A stretch of 35,376 nucleotides of DNA, from the NCBI RefSeq assembly GCF_026241135.1, contig NZ_JAPFGA010000027.1:1-35376 (forward strand), written 5' to 3'. A model generated the notes under the pieces. That model was not told the origin of the DNA. It saw nothing but the letters and a program-made list of their open reading frames with translations, and did not search any database. This document shows, in pieces, positions 1 through 8,690 of the stretch (position 1 is the stretch's first letter; every line of letters begins with the position of its first letter). This stretch comes from Galbibacter kalidii. Lineage in GTDB: Bacteria; Bacteroidota; Bacteroidia; Flavobacteriales; Flavobacteriaceae. The translations under genes and the position numbers were made by a program.

Positions 1-136
1 GTACGTCTTCATTGACATAGACATCGGGGGTTGTACAACGTACATAACATTTTCCCGGCTCTGGGTTTTCCGGAAGGTCTTGGCCATAAACACCACATAC
101 TGATGCCAGGAAAAATAATACCATAATTCTTTTCAT
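1..136 (-). CDS. Exported protein, N-terminal fragment (probable OmpA-family)
   Basis: Partial gene running off the left edge on the minus strand. The ATG is the complement of 134-136 and 45 codons are visible. The product begins with a Sec signal peptide of about 19 residues (MKRIMVLFFLASVCGVYGQ), followed by a mature start containing PEPGKCYVRCTTPD. From memory, a PEPGKCYVKC-type motif right after the signal peptide is typical of a group of flavobacterial OmpA-family outer-membrane proteins; this is recall, not a search result. The C-terminal OmpA domain that would settle it lies outside the window. The gene itself is convincing (good start, signal peptide, no stops); the family is moderately likely. 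Confidence 0.6.
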   Translation of the reverse strand, partial: MKRIMVLFFLASVCGVYGQDLPENPEPGKCYVRCTTPDVYVNEDV

Positions 137-222
137 AATGTTTCTATTAAAATTTGTTAATAATTAAGATAAGGAGATATCAGTCTCGGCGAGGAGTGGG
201 GTGATTTTAATATAGAGCTCAT

Positions 223-645
223 TTAAACTTTTAGCAAGATAAGGGCAAACGTCAAATAATGCCAATTTAACCAAGAAGAATCCAGGTTGTCGAACCGGAT
301 AAATAACATCCTGAAATTGTCCATCCAAACAAAAGCCCGTTCATTTACAAATCTCTGGTCATAGATGTTTTGGTTGAAATATCTTTTCCTTCTCATTTGG
401 CCGTTTTACGGTTTCGGGTATTTTCTTCTACGATGTTTATGTTTAGCTTCATTCTTTTACGTTGTATAGCTCTTCTAAGCGACTTACTGTCTATGCCTTT
501 GTCTGCGTTTTGAATGCTGTGTTGTCCAAACAGATGCTGCATTTTCTTAACTGTTTTGTCATAAGTGAGTATTGAGGGGCTACTTCAAACAGGTCGTTAT
601 GGTTTCCACTTATGACCCGGCCGTTGGTAATAGGAATTTCTTTTC
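223..645 (-). pseudogene. Decayed DDE transposase (C-terminal half, frameshifted)
   Basis: Minus-strand fragments in three frames join into the C-terminal half of a DDE transposase of the IS4/IS5 superfamily. In order: ISGNHNDLFEVAPQYSLM, then a frameshift, NADKGIDSKSLRRAIQRKR and ENTRNRKTAK, then a second frameshift at ATGA (393-396), then RKRYFNQNIYDQRFVNERAF and a tail ending LTFALILLKV and TAA (223-225). GNHND, the NADxGxDSK aspartate block and the YxxRFxxERxFxWMD glutamate block are hallmarks of these transposases. The N-terminal half and a matching opposite end are not visible, so this is a dead remnant, not an element. The boundary with the signal-peptide stub at about 640 is approximate. 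Confidence 0.7.
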
Positions 646-714
646 AAACGGAGTTATTTGAGCAGACAAAGACACCCCCAGCAATAATGTACAAAACAAT
701 AAAATTCTTTTCAT
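640..714 (-). pseudogene. Signal-peptide stub of a lost exported protein
   Basis: An ATG (complement of 712-714) opens a clear signal peptide, MKRILLFCTLLLGVSLSAQ, followed by only a few residues before the sequence turns into transposase-like coding in another frame; the original frame stops at about 610. It reads as the 5' end of a secreted or outer-membrane protein gene whose body was lost by insertion or recombination at the transposase remnant. Nothing shows which protein it was. Confidence 0.5.
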
Positions 715-1094
715 CTGTGTTATTTTTAATTAAGTTAAGTAAAGTGCAACCCTAACAACCATATTAGCTGGTGTTCGAATAAATCTGTATATTAAGTATT
801 CACGATTAATTTATTTCTTCAATTCTAACTCGTTGTGCATTTGAAACAATGCTGATTTTAACACTACTCAGCGCTCCTCAAAGACGGATTTACAAAAAAT
901 ATTTCCTAATTTTTAATCAATATTGCAGCATTCCATGAGACAGGACACCTTCATTCTACAAAATATTATGCATGCAAATTAACAAGAGAAATTATTATGA
1001 AAATAACCATATGTATTACATGGTATGATTTTTGTAATATCCGATACAAACTGAGGATTAAATGGGAAATTAAAAGAAATAATATGGTAAATGC
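715..1094. other. Gene-poor AT-rich spacer
   Basis: No convincing gene, RNA or promoter was found here. A 62-codon open frame at 997-1185 reads into the permease remnant in a different frame and has no recognisable protein character. The spacer separates the minus-strand debris from the truncated permease and probably contains its deletion junction. Confidence 0.4.
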
Positions 1095-2273
1095 ATGTCA
1101 GTCGGTATGCTCATCATTCTTATGTTGGCCGACCAAAAGAGTTACGATCAGTTTCACCGAAAAAAGAATGATGCCTATCGGATAAACATCGATCCGGGTA
1201 ACAAAAAAAGACCTTATGCCAGTAGGCCGGCTCCTTTAGCAGAGGCCTTGCGCACCGATTATCCCATCATCAAAGAGGCAACACACCTGATCAAAGGATT
1301 TGGGGGCGATGCGGTATACGGACAGCATTTTTCTGAGATAAGGGGCTATTTTACCGACAATTCCTTTTTCAGGATTTTCGATTTTGAGCTCGAAAGGGGC
1401 GACGAGGCAACTGCCCTGTCCAAACCCAATACCATGGTCATTTCGCATAAAGTGGCACAACGGCTTTTTGGTAATGAAGACCCTGTGGGAAAAACCATTG
1501 AATTTTACGATAGAGGGCTCGACATGTTTACCGACGAAGGTAACCCCCCTGTTGAATGGGGCTCTTATATCATTACGGGAGTGTTGGCCAAAACACCCCT
1601 TAAATCGCACATTACCTTCGATGTGCTGGTCTCCGAAACCTCGTTGAAGACATTGAGGCTATATGACTCCTCGGCAAACTGGGGCGATTTTTCAAGAAGC
1701 TATACCTATGTCCTGGTACACCCCAAGGCAGAGGAGAGGGAATTGGATATCGCTTTGATTGCACTCGCAGAAGGCAAGTACCGGGATGACGAAAATTTAA
1801 GGGGTACAACGTTTCTGGCACAGCCATTGACGAAAATATCGCCCGGCCCGGTCTTGGGCAATGACCCTACTGACAGCCTTCCCCTGTTTGCTTATTATAT
1901 TTTGGGAGGACTGGCCATATTGGTAATGGCACTGGCTTGTCTCAATTATGCCCACCTATCAGTAGCCAGGGCAGTAACCCGTTTGAAGGAAATCGGGGTC
2001 CGAAAAGTCCTGGGAGCCAAGGACACTGCACTTGTCTTTTTGCTTTCAAAAGAATTTTTGGTATTGCTGGCCGTTGCCATGGCCATTGCCGCTCCTTTAA
2101 GTTATTATGCCAACACCTTATGGATGGAGCGCCTTGTCAACAAAACAGCATTTGAGTTTGTGAATATCGTTTTGGGAGCATTGTTTATTCTGATCCTAGG
2201 TTTTTTGGCCATTGTGCCGCAAACCTTTATAGTTTCGAACCGAAATCCCGTGGAAGCCCTAAGGACAGAATGA
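1095..2273 (+). pseudogene. ABC transporter permease (MacB/FtsX type), N-terminally truncated
   Basis: The 392-residue product matches the large flavobacterial MacB_PCD/FtsX permeases. It starts inside the first membrane segment (SVGMLIILMLADQKSYDQFH), where full proteins have about 30-40 more residues ending in LSIGM. The extracytoplasmic core follows (FTDNSFFRIFDFELERGD, MVISHKVAQRLFGNEDPVGK). At the C-terminus is one FtsX domain with the coupling-helix motif RLKEIGVRKVLGAKDTA, three membrane segments and the typical end NPVEALRTE. Family members are usually about 800 residues with two FtsX units, so this copy lacks its N-terminus and probably one internal half. An in-frame stop at 1080-1082 lies just upstream. 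These permeases work with a separate ATPase in export or envelope-stress roles; no ATPase gene is present here. Probably non-functional. Confidence 0.65.
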
Positions 2274-2331
2274 ACCAAGAACAACATCAATTCTGCCGGA
2301 CCCCGGTTTTGATATCAAAAAACGAAAGACC

Positions 2332-2484
2332 ATGTTAAAACACAGCCTAACGCTTTTCTTTAGGAACATCAGAAAACAGAGATGGCAGTATGTTAAATGT
2401 TACGGTAGCATTGCTAACAAAACCCGAAAAAACCATAAAAAGTGTTGTTATCCCGAAATCTTGCCTGCCGATAGGTGGGTTTAA
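2332..2484 (+). pseudogene. 5' stub of a second MacB/FtsX-type permease
   Basis: The ATG at 2332 opens MLKHSLTLFFRNIRKQRWQY, the amphipathic N-terminus typical of the same permease family (MLKxxLxxxxRNIxKNK type). After about 20 residues the similarity ends and the frame runs through unrelated codons to TAA at 2482-2484. Being 58 nt downstream of the truncated permease, it suggests a former tandem array of paralogous permeases that lost most of its coding sequence. Confidence 0.45.
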
Positions 2485-2569
2485 GGGATAAAAATGTATC
2501 TTAATGATCATATAACGGGTTGGGCTTCATACTGACAAAAATCGAAATCGAACCAAATCATATTTTTTG

Positions 2570-2577
2570 TACATTTG
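2570..2577 (+). promoter_or_regulatory. Candidate -7 promoter element of the toxin-antitoxin operon
   Basis: TACATTTG fits the Bacteroidota sigma-A -7 consensus TAnnTTTG and lies 18 nt before the antitoxin ATG. No good TTG/TTTG -33 box was found at the usual spacing, so this is a weak call. Transcription would start very close to the start codon, with a short leader. Confidence 0.35.
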
Positions 2578-2595
2578 TTTTAAAGAAATTTAAAA

Positions 2596-2814
2596 ATGGA
2601 TATTCGAACAACAAAACTTGAATTACTCAAAACTATCCTGGAAAATGATAATATTGAATTTATCCAAAGAGTAGCTGATTTTGTTAAAAAGGAAAAAACC
2701 GATTTTTGGAATGAGTTAAGTCTAGCTGAACAAAAAGAAATTAAAAAGGGTGTTGAGGAATTAGACAACGGAAAAAGGGTTTCCTATGAATCATTTTTAA
2801 AGAAAATTTCTTAA
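2596..2814 (+). CDS. Type II antitoxin (putative)
   Basis: This is a 72-residue, charged, helical protein with no signal peptide. Its C-terminal half (FWNELSLAEQKEIKKGVEEL and the end SYESFLKKIS) resembles small antitoxins commonly found directly before RelE/ParE toxins in Bacteroidota. Its stop codon overlaps the toxin start by one base (TAATG at 2812-2816), so translation is coupled. By family behaviour it would bind and neutralise the toxin and may autoregulate the operon; no DNA-binding motif is obvious. Recognition rests mainly on size, order and overlap. Confidence 0.65.
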   Translation: MDIRTTKLELLKTILENDNIEFIQRVADFVKKEKTDFWNELSLAEQKEIKKGVEELDNGKRVSYESFLKKIS

Positions 2815-3119
2815 TGCAAGTATTCTTATCCGAACTTGCCGAATCAAAACTTCTTCGATTATCTGAATATTTGCTGGAAAAATGGAACTTAAAAACACGT
2901 GATAAGTTCATTGCAAAGTTAACCGATAAAATCAAACAAATCTCTTCTCAACCAGATAGTTGCCCAAAGTCAAATGAATACGAAGGACTATATAAATGTG
3001 TGGTGACTAAACAAACAACTTTTTATTATCGGATATTAAAACAATCGAATGAGATTGAAATTATTACGATATTTGACACAAGACAAAATCCTGATAAATT
3101 AAAAAAGGATATTGAATAA
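2814..3119 (+). CDS. RelE/ParE-superfamily toxin
   Basis: The 101-residue product has the RelE/ParE layout. An N-terminal strand and helix carry residues such as LSELAESKLLRLSEYLLEKW, a long helix follows (RDKFIAKLTDKIKQISSQP), and then a beta-sheet contains LYKCVVTKQTTFYYRI and IEIITIFDTRQNP. The YYRI and FDTRQNP patterns are characteristic of the ParE-like branch. RelE members cut mRNA on ribosomes and ParE members inhibit gyrase; the sequence does not decide between them. It overlaps the upstream antitoxin by one base. The length is normal and there is no frameshift, so it is probably intact. Confidence 0.8.
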   Translation: MQVFLSELAESKLLRLSEYLLEKWNLKTRDKFIAKLTDKIKQISSQPDSCPKSNEYEGLYKCVVTKQTTFYYRILKQSNEIEIITIFDTRQNPDKLKKDIE

Positions 3120-3596
3120 AAAAGCCCGAAAGCCCAGTCGAGCAGACGGGTCCGTCAGTAACTGACGGAGTGCACCTCTACACCACCCAAGATAAGGATT
3201 CATAGTATTAGGAGAGTTAATTTCTCCATAGGGGAAACCGTATGGTGTTTTTAGCCTTCCAGGACAACCTTGGTCTTGAACTTCGGGGTAAACTTTCTTC
3301 GTGTCATATTCAGTAAATTTAATGATTAAACTTACTGCCCTAATTTTTGGGATATCCACATAGTAGATTTATTATCAATACTTTAATTTACAAAATATTC
3401 TGCTTTTTTCTTGCCTTGAAACCAACTTTCTTACATCGAACTCACGTTAACTTAACTTACTGTCCTATTTTTGGGGGGAATTATAGAAGAATTAAAAAAC
3501 CAATTATGGCAAGGGTTATAAATATTATGCTTAAACCCACACAAAGTTTATAGAGTTTTTTAAAACCATAATGAACTCATCTTGAATCTTATAACA
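3120..3596. other. Non-coding spacer with hairpin and short direct repeats
   Basis: No supported gene lies between the toxin stop and the DUF4249 gene. 3121-3290 is richer in G+C than its surroundings and contains a perfect 8-bp stem, TCCGTCAG/CTGACGGA, with a 3-base loop (3151-3169). The minus strand is open for 86 codons across it (3099-3359), but the translation is unrecognised and the 3' part merely reads back through the toxin gene. It looks like the end of a lost mobile element or structured RNA; I could not identify which. Confidence 0.4.
3328..3477. repeat. Two imperfect copies of a ~23-bp direct repeat
   Basis: AACTTACTGCCCTAATTTTT (from 3329) and AACTTACTGTCCTATTTTTG (from 3454) share about 20 bases with one substitution and one indel, lying about 125 bp apart in the same orientation. 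Both are followed by G-runs. They could be element-end repeats or a small duplication. Two copies are too few for an array call. Confidence 0.4.
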
Positions 3597-4451
3597 TTAA
3601 AATATAATTTGCTCTACATCTTTAAAACATCCTCCCCAGAAACCAATACCATCAACTATATTCGTATTTAATTGTGGTAAATCTATAAGGTTGTATTCGC
3701 TTTTTTGTAATTCGTAATTATATAAATAATTATAATACTGTTCGTCCATACGCTTTACCCAAAGAAAGTAGTCTTTATTTTGGGTGTCTAAATATGTATT
3801 TTCAATAGTAACTTTTATAGTATAGATGGGAGACTCTTCATGGATAGGTATAAACACCCTATTATAGGGAGGTGTAAACTCGTTAAATCTACGATTATCT
3901 GTTTCTGTATTATCTGTAAAAACAGGAACTCTTGTGTATGAATCTGTAGCTTCTCTTTCTTTTTCCCTTGAAAGAATTTCAATAGTGCAAAAAGAATTTT
4001 CTCCACCTATATTATTTATATTAATATCTATCGAGGTTTCTAATTCTTCTGTTGAAACATTTGTAATTGTCGCTTCTATAGGATTTAGCACTAATGTACT
4101 GGAGGTTATTAAGTGATTATCAAATTTTGCTTCAATCTTATATACAGCGCCTGAGTTTATGTCACTTTTACTATTAGACCTCCACTTTTGATGTATGCTA
4201 CTATAGTACAATTGGTCTATTATCTCGTCATTATTATTTAACACTACAACTTCTGCTTCCTCAATTATGTTTATATCAGACCCTGTACTTAGATTTCCCA
4301 CTTCCACTAAAATAACCTGAAGCGTATCTAATTGATTAAGCTCTCCTAGTAAGGCCATTTCATCTTGAACCTCAAATTTAAAATCCTCAATTGTATCTTG
4401 ATTACAAGACAATAGGAAAACGATGGATAGTATTAAAAGATATTTTTTCAT
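3597..4451 (-). CDS. DUF4249-type lipoprotein partner of the TonB receptor
   Basis: The 284-residue product has a type II signal peptide (MKKYLLILSIVFLLSC, lipidated at C16), followed by a beta-rich body with stretches such as AEVVVLNNNDEIIDQLYY and AVYKIEAKFDNHLI typical of DUF4249. Members are outer-membrane lipoproteins encoded directly after a TonB-dependent receptor and assumed to help bind or deliver its substrate; their chemistry is unknown. Here the gene follows the receptor by 3 bases, in the same order as in other FecIR-receptor-DUF4249 operons. It ends GGCFKDVEQIIF, and nothing suggests truncation. The ligand cannot be deduced. Confidence 0.75.
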   Translation of the reverse strand: MKKYLLILSIVFLLSCNQDTIEDFKFEVQDEMALLGELNQLDTLQVILVEVGNLSTGSDINIIEEAEVVVLNNNDEIIDQLYYSSIHQKWRSNSKSDINSGAVYKIEAKFDNHLITSSTLVLNPIEATITNVSTEELETSIDININNIGGENSFCTIEILSREKEREATDSYTRVPVFTDNTETDNRRFNEFTPPYNRVFIPIHEESPIYTIKVTIENTYLDTQNKDYFLWVKRMDEQYYNYLYNYELQKSEYNLIDLPQLNTNIVDGIGFWGGCFKDVEQIIF

Positions 4452-4454
4452 AAT

Positions 4455-7037
4455 TTAAAAACTATAAGAGATATTGATATAAGGAATTCTTTCGTTTAAG
4501 CTTATTTGTGATATCTCTATTTTATTATTATCCTCATTAAAATCTGCACCAGATACTAATGGTGATGTATTTCCTATCGCATTATATAATCCAGCACTGA
4601 TGTCTAAAACGGTGTTATTCTCAAATTTTTTCTCGTAATTACCTCCTAAATTAAGGATATAATTGTTTGGCAACTTATATAGATTAGGGGAGGACCCTTG
4701 GAATGTAAGTGAAGTGGATGGATTGACATTTATTGAATCATCAATATCTGGATACGTATGGACAGGGATATTTACTCTCGTCCCTGAGCTGTAGCTAAAT
4801 GTAGTATTGAAAGATATATTTTTAGTAATATCTACATAGATAGCGGTATTAAAAATGTTCCTGTAGTCAAATATTGATGGGAACGTTTCTCCTTGATTAA
4901 TCCCATCAAAACTATTGTCTGTTTTTGAGAGCGTGTAAGCAGCTTCAAGATTTAAATACTTTTTTAAGTATATGGTCGTCTCAAGCTCAATTCCTTTTCT
5001 GGTTCCACTTCCTCTAAGTATACGGTCTTCCATATCTAACGCTAAATTACTTGTAAGTATATCTTGACCTGGTCGGTAAGTTATAATACCATCAATATTT
5101 TTATAATATGCTCTTATGCCTAATTTATTCTTTTTTCTGAAATGATAATTATATCCTATTTCAAAAGCCTCTGACAACTTAGGAGGTGTACTTTTTGTAC
5201 TGGGTATTCTAAACTCGTTGGGTAAAGAGATTATGGCTGGTGTAATTTCGTGATTAAATTGTGAGACCGAAGAGTAAGACCCAAAGAAATAATTGTTTTT
5301 ATTTAAAGTATAATAAACAGATAAACGGGGTAAGAAAAAATTATAACTTTTTGAATCTAAAAAGTAGTTTGCAAAATTAACCCCTGCTTTAAACAACAGT
5401 TTTTTATTTAATTGTATTCTATTTTCCACATAAGCATTGAGGTGAAAGGATTTGTTTTCTTGCTCATTTTGGGTTAAACTTCCATTGGAATTATTTCTGG
5501 AATACGAATTGTTAAATCTAACCAGCTTAAGGCTTAGTCCAAAATCCATTCTTGATTTTTCTGAAATCGAATGCTCCATTTCTGTATTGAAACTTAAATC
5601 ATTAATTCTAGAATTTAGTTCAGAATTTATAGCGTTGTCATTTCGAGAATTAACCTCAAACAAATTGCCTAAATAGTAATTATTAAAATTACTATAAGTT
5701 AAGCTAAAGTGCTGAAAGGTACGTGAGTTATGAATATGATTCCATTTTAAAGCCACAAGTTGATTGCTCCAGTTTAACACTAAATCATTAAGCGATAAAA
5801 GGTCTATTTCATCAAGTTTTAAATTATCCTTACCTACGTATGCACTTAGAAAAATTCTGTCAGAATTTTTTAGGATATAATTTGTTTTAAAATTATAATC
5901 ATAAAAATAATAGTTCAAATCAGAGTTGCCAGATATTAATTTGCTTATTAAGTCTACCGAACTTCTTCTAAAACTAGAAATAAAAGATGCTTTTTCTTTT
6001 TTAATGGGACCTTCAAAAGATGCAGAAAAAGTTATAGGACTTAAGTTAAGGTTGCCGTGGTATTCTTCCATATCCCCATCTTTAGTGCGTACATCTATCA
6101 CCGATGACAACCTCCCATTATACTTGGGATGAAAAGCACTTTTGTAAAAATCTACTTGTTTAATTGAATGGGTGTTAAATATAGAAACAATACTTCCTAG
6201 GTGGTTATAATTATAAACGGGTACGCCATCAATTAAAACTAAATTCTCGTCTGGATTCCCTCCTCTAACGTTTTTTAGAGTTGAACTCCCTACACTACCA
6301 GAAACTCCTGCTGCTTGTTTTAAAACCTTTAAAGGATCACTCTCTCCAAGCAATACTGGAAACCTGCGTATATCATCATTTGTAATACGTTTATCACTGG
6401 TATTGTATGGTTTTTTATTAATTAGCTCCGATACTACAACTACCGATTCCAATTGTATCCCTCCAATTAAAAAGAAATCCTGATTTATATTATTTGATTG
6501 TATTTCTATTTGCTTCTTTTGCTTTTTATAACCCGTGTAGCTAATCTCAATCTCATATTCTCCAGGGTCTAGGATTAAATTATAAAAGCCGTAAGAATTT
6601 GTTATCACTCCATAGTTAGTCCCTAAAACGCTTACGATCGCACCAATAAGGACTTCATTTGTTCCTTCTTCTCTTACAAATCCGCTAATAGTATTTTTAC
6701 CTATTGGTTGCGATGTAAGTATAATTTTATCGTTTTTTAAAACTATCCTAACATCACTGTTACTAACTACCAAGTTAAGTATTTCTCTTACTGTATACTG
6801 GTTTTTATCAAGTGACAGCTCGTTACTCAAATCTATATCGTTTGAGCTATAAGTGAGTTTTATATTTGCTTCTTTTATTAATTTAAATAAGTCTGAAACT
6901 GTGATTTTGCGACCTGTTACATAGATGTCTTTTGAAAAAACATCTGGTGTAGTTTGTGCGTAGCACGAATAAAAGCTTATCGAAAAAAATAAAACTAGAA
7001 GTGTTGTAGATGCTTTTAGCCATTTTATCATTGACAC
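4455..7037 (-). CDS. TonB-dependent outer-membrane receptor with STN domain
   Basis: The 860-residue receptor has a signal peptide (about 1-28, ending CYAQ). An STN secretin/TonB signalling domain spans about 38-110 (VSDLFKLIKEANIKLTYSSN). A CarboxypepD_reg-like beta-sandwich spans about 116-190 (GFVREEGTNEVLIGAIVSVL), and the TonB plug spans about 205-330 (LKQAAGVSGSVGSSTLKNVR, NLVLIDGVPVYNYNHLG). A 22-stranded-type barrel runs to the C-terminal phenylalanine (NISYSF). The STN domain is the part that talks to a FecR-type anti-sigma factor across the periplasm, matching the two genes upstream. Its start overlaps the end of the FecR gene by 10 bases. It imports a substrate using TonB-ExbBD energy; the substrate is not evident. 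Confidence 0.9.
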   Translation of the reverse strand: MSMIKWLKASTTLLVLFFSISFYSCYAQTTPDVFSKDIYVTGRKITVSDLFKLIKEANIKLTYSSNDIDLSNELSLDKNQYTVREILNLVVSNSDVRIVLKNDKIILTSQPIGKNTISGFVREEGTNEVLIGAIVSVLGTNYGVITNSYGFYNLILDPGEYEIEISYTGYKKQKKQIEIQSNNINQDFFLIGGIQLESVVVVSELINKKPYNTSDKRITNDDIRRFPVLLGESDPLKVLKQAAGVSGSVGSSTLKNVRGGNPDENLVLIDGVPVYNYNHLGSIVSIFNTHSIKQVDFYKSAFHPKYNGRLSSVIDVRTKDGDMEEYHGNLNLSPITFSASFEGPIKKEKASFISSFRRSSVDLISKLISGNSDLNYYFYDYNFKTNYILKNSDRIFLSAYVGKDNLKLDEIDLLSLNDLVLNWSNQLVALKWNHIHNSRTFQHFSLTYSNFNNYYLGNLFEVNSRNDNAINSELNSRINDLSFNTEMEHSISEKSRMDFGLSLKLVRFNNSYSRNNSNGSLTQNEQENKSFHLNAYVENRIQLNKKLLFKAGVNFANYFLDSKSYNFFLPRLSVYYTLNKNNYFFGSYSSVSQFNHEITPAIISLPNEFRIPSTKSTPPKLSEAFEIGYNYHFRKKNKLGIRAYYKNIDGIITYRPGQDILTSNLALDMEDRILRGSGTRKGIELETTIYLKKYLNLEAAYTLSKTDNSFDGINQGETFPSIFDYRNIFNTAIYVDITKNISFNTTFSYSSGTRVNIPVHTYPDIDDSINVNPSTSLTFQGSSPNLYKLPNNYILNLGGNYEKKFENNTVLDISAGLYNAIGNTSPLVSGADFNEDNNKIEISQISLNERIPYINISYSF

Positions 7038-7993
7038 GTAGATATATGGTTCAATGTAAAAGTATTATTTTTATTCTCTTTAATTTCAAAACCAAATAAT
7101 AACTGTAGTTCTTTAAGAGCATCTTCTAAAGTTTGTTTGTCAAAAACAACAGATGCATAACATTTTGAAATATCGCCTTCTACAACAATTCTATTTTTAT
7201 AATATTTTTCTAACTCTATGATAATTTGACTTAGCGGTTTGTCTTCAAAAATCAAAACCCCTGTTTTCCATTCCGAGATTTTGTTGTTTTCATTAGGTGC
7301 TTTTACTAATTGATTTTTATGATAAATAGCCTTTTCTCCAGGCAATAGTATAACTTCTTTACTGTCTATTTCAGAATACACAGAAACTTTACCTGTTTTT
7401 ACGATTACCTCGGTATAATCATCTTCTTTTGATTTTATGTCAAAAGATGTCCCTAAAACTGTAACCAATATATTATCTACAGATACTTCAAAGGGTTGTT
7501 CAAGATTTGAAGCAACATTAAAATACGCTTCACCTTTTAAAGAAAGAGTTCTTTTTTGAGAGTCAAACTTTTTAGGATACGCCAACTCGGTGTTTTTGTT
7601 TAGAACAACCACCGAACCATCATCTAAGTGTATTGTTTTGGCAAAATCTGCTGTTTGTACATTGACAGTAGCATTTAAATTCATAAACACAATACTACCA
7701 AGCCCGATTAAAAATACAATAGATGCCGCTATACTCCATTGTCTAACTCTAAAAGCTTTAAGTTGTACTGTTTTGGTTTGTCTTGCTCCTTTAATTTTTT
7801 TATCAGTTTCAGCCCAACCTTCTGCAACGTCAAATAAATGTTCAAAATTAGCTGGTTTTGCTTCTTTATGAATAGACTCTAAAGCACTAAACTCCTCAGG
7901 ATTATTTTTTTTCCATTCCTTAAATATCAAAGACTCTTCCGTATTTAAATCGCTAGAAAAATATTTTGCAAGTATGTTATCGATGTTGTCCAT
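7028..7993 (-). CDS. FecR-family anti-sigma factor
   Basis: The 321-residue protein begins with a cytoplasmic sigma-binding region (about 1-80, with FKEWKKNNPEEFSALESIHK), has one membrane helix at about 86-106 (QWSIAASIVFLIGLGSIVF), then a periplasmic FecR domain (about 115-210; FAKTIHLDDGSVVVLNKNTE, GEAYFNVA) and a C-terminal DUF4974-like domain (about 248-318; FEDKPLSQIIIELEKYY). This is the usual Bacteroidota form. It would hold the neighbouring ECF sigma factor inactive, or activate it, depending on the signal from the receptor's STN domain. It lies 59 bases after the sigma gene and overlaps the receptor gene by 10 bases, so the three are one operon. Confidence 0.9.
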   Translation of the reverse strand: MDNIDNILAKYFSSDLNTEESLIFKEWKKNNPEEFSALESIHKEAKPANFEHLFDVAEGWAETDKKIKGARQTKTVQLKAFRVRQWSIAASIVFLIGLGSIVFMNLNATVNVQTADFAKTIHLDDGSVVVLNKNTELAYPKKFDSQKRTLSLKGEAYFNVASNLEQPFEVSVDNILVTVLGTSFDIKSKEDDYTEVIVKTGKVSVYSEIDSKEVILLPGEKAIYHKNQLVKAPNENNKISEWKTGVLIFEDKPLSQIIIELEKYYKNRIVVEGDISKCYASVVFDKQTLEDALKELQLLFGFEIKENKNNTFTLNHISTCQ

Positions 7994-8052
7994 TTTAATT
8001 AAAACGTATTTTTTTCCAAAACCCCCATTGATTTATTTGTCAAACTTCATAT

Positions 8053-8592
8053 TTAATATAATGATGTTGTAATTATTTTATTTTCTTTAATAAACTCACG
8101 CATTATCCGGATGGCTTTTCCCATCTGGTTTTCAACAGTTTTTACAGACAGCCCTAGCTTATCTGCAATTTGTGCATAGGTCATATTATCAAACCTACTC
8201 ATCATAAATATGGTTTTACACTTTGGCGGTAACCTATCCAAGGCCCTTTGAACGAATTCCTGAGTGTTTACTTCGCTTTTATCTTCATCTATATCAGGGG
8301 CCAAATTATTAGATGTTTTTTCTGTAACAACTTTATCATCTAAAGAAAGAGTGTATTTATGTTTTCGCAGTAGATCAATACAATTATTTTTTACAGAGGT
8401 ATAAAAATAGTAGTGTGCATTAGCTTCAGTAATTACCGTTTTCTTTTTTTCCCAAATTTTAATATAAACCTCTTGCACTACATCTTTACTTTGGTCTATG
8501 TCTTTTAAGTAATTGTATGCTAAAGAGCACAATTTTGTATAGTGTTCTTCAAAGAGTTTTTTAAACGTTATATATATGTCCTGTTCTCCCAT
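8053..8592 (-). CDS. FecI-type ECF RNA polymerase sigma factor
   Basis: The 179-residue product is of normal length for the family. Sigma region 2 is at about 10-75 (LFEEHYTKLCSLAYNYLKD, DVVQEVYIKIWEKKK). Region 4 is at about 115-170, with a helix-turn-helix (LPPKCKTIFMMSRFDNMTYA, IADKLGLSVKTVENQMGKA). In this family the sigma factor drives its own receptor operon when the FecR partner signals ligand binding. It is first in the minus-strand operon and divergent from the outer-membrane protein gene at 8691, with a roughly 100-base AT-rich space between them. No convincing consensus promoter was found there, though TACGTTTT just before the start (minus strand) is one base off a -7 box. Confidence 0.9.
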   Translation of the reverse strand: MGEQDIYITFKKLFEEHYTKLCSLAYNYLKDIDQSKDVVQEVYIKIWEKKKTVITEANAHYYFYTSVKNNCIDLLRKHKYTLSLDDKVVTEKTSNNLAPDIDEDKSEVNTQEFVQRALDRLPPKCKTIFMMSRFDNMTYAQIADKLGLSVKTVENQMGKAIRIMREFIKENKIITTSLY

Positions 8593-8690
8593 TTTTTATA
8601 AAACGTAAAAATAATCGAATTTATATATAAAATAGGGGTATTTAATTTTTATACGTGTTAATCATATATAAAAATTTAAAACAAAATATT

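Noticed and set aside
3099-3359. 86-codon minus-strand reading frame over the structured segment
   Set aside because: Its end is antisense to the toxin gene and the translation matches nothing I know; the DNA looks structured rather than coding.
8655-8690. Upstream ATG at 8655 for the small barrel gene
   Set aside because: It would place 12 polar residues before the signal peptide; the ATG at 8691 starts it directly.
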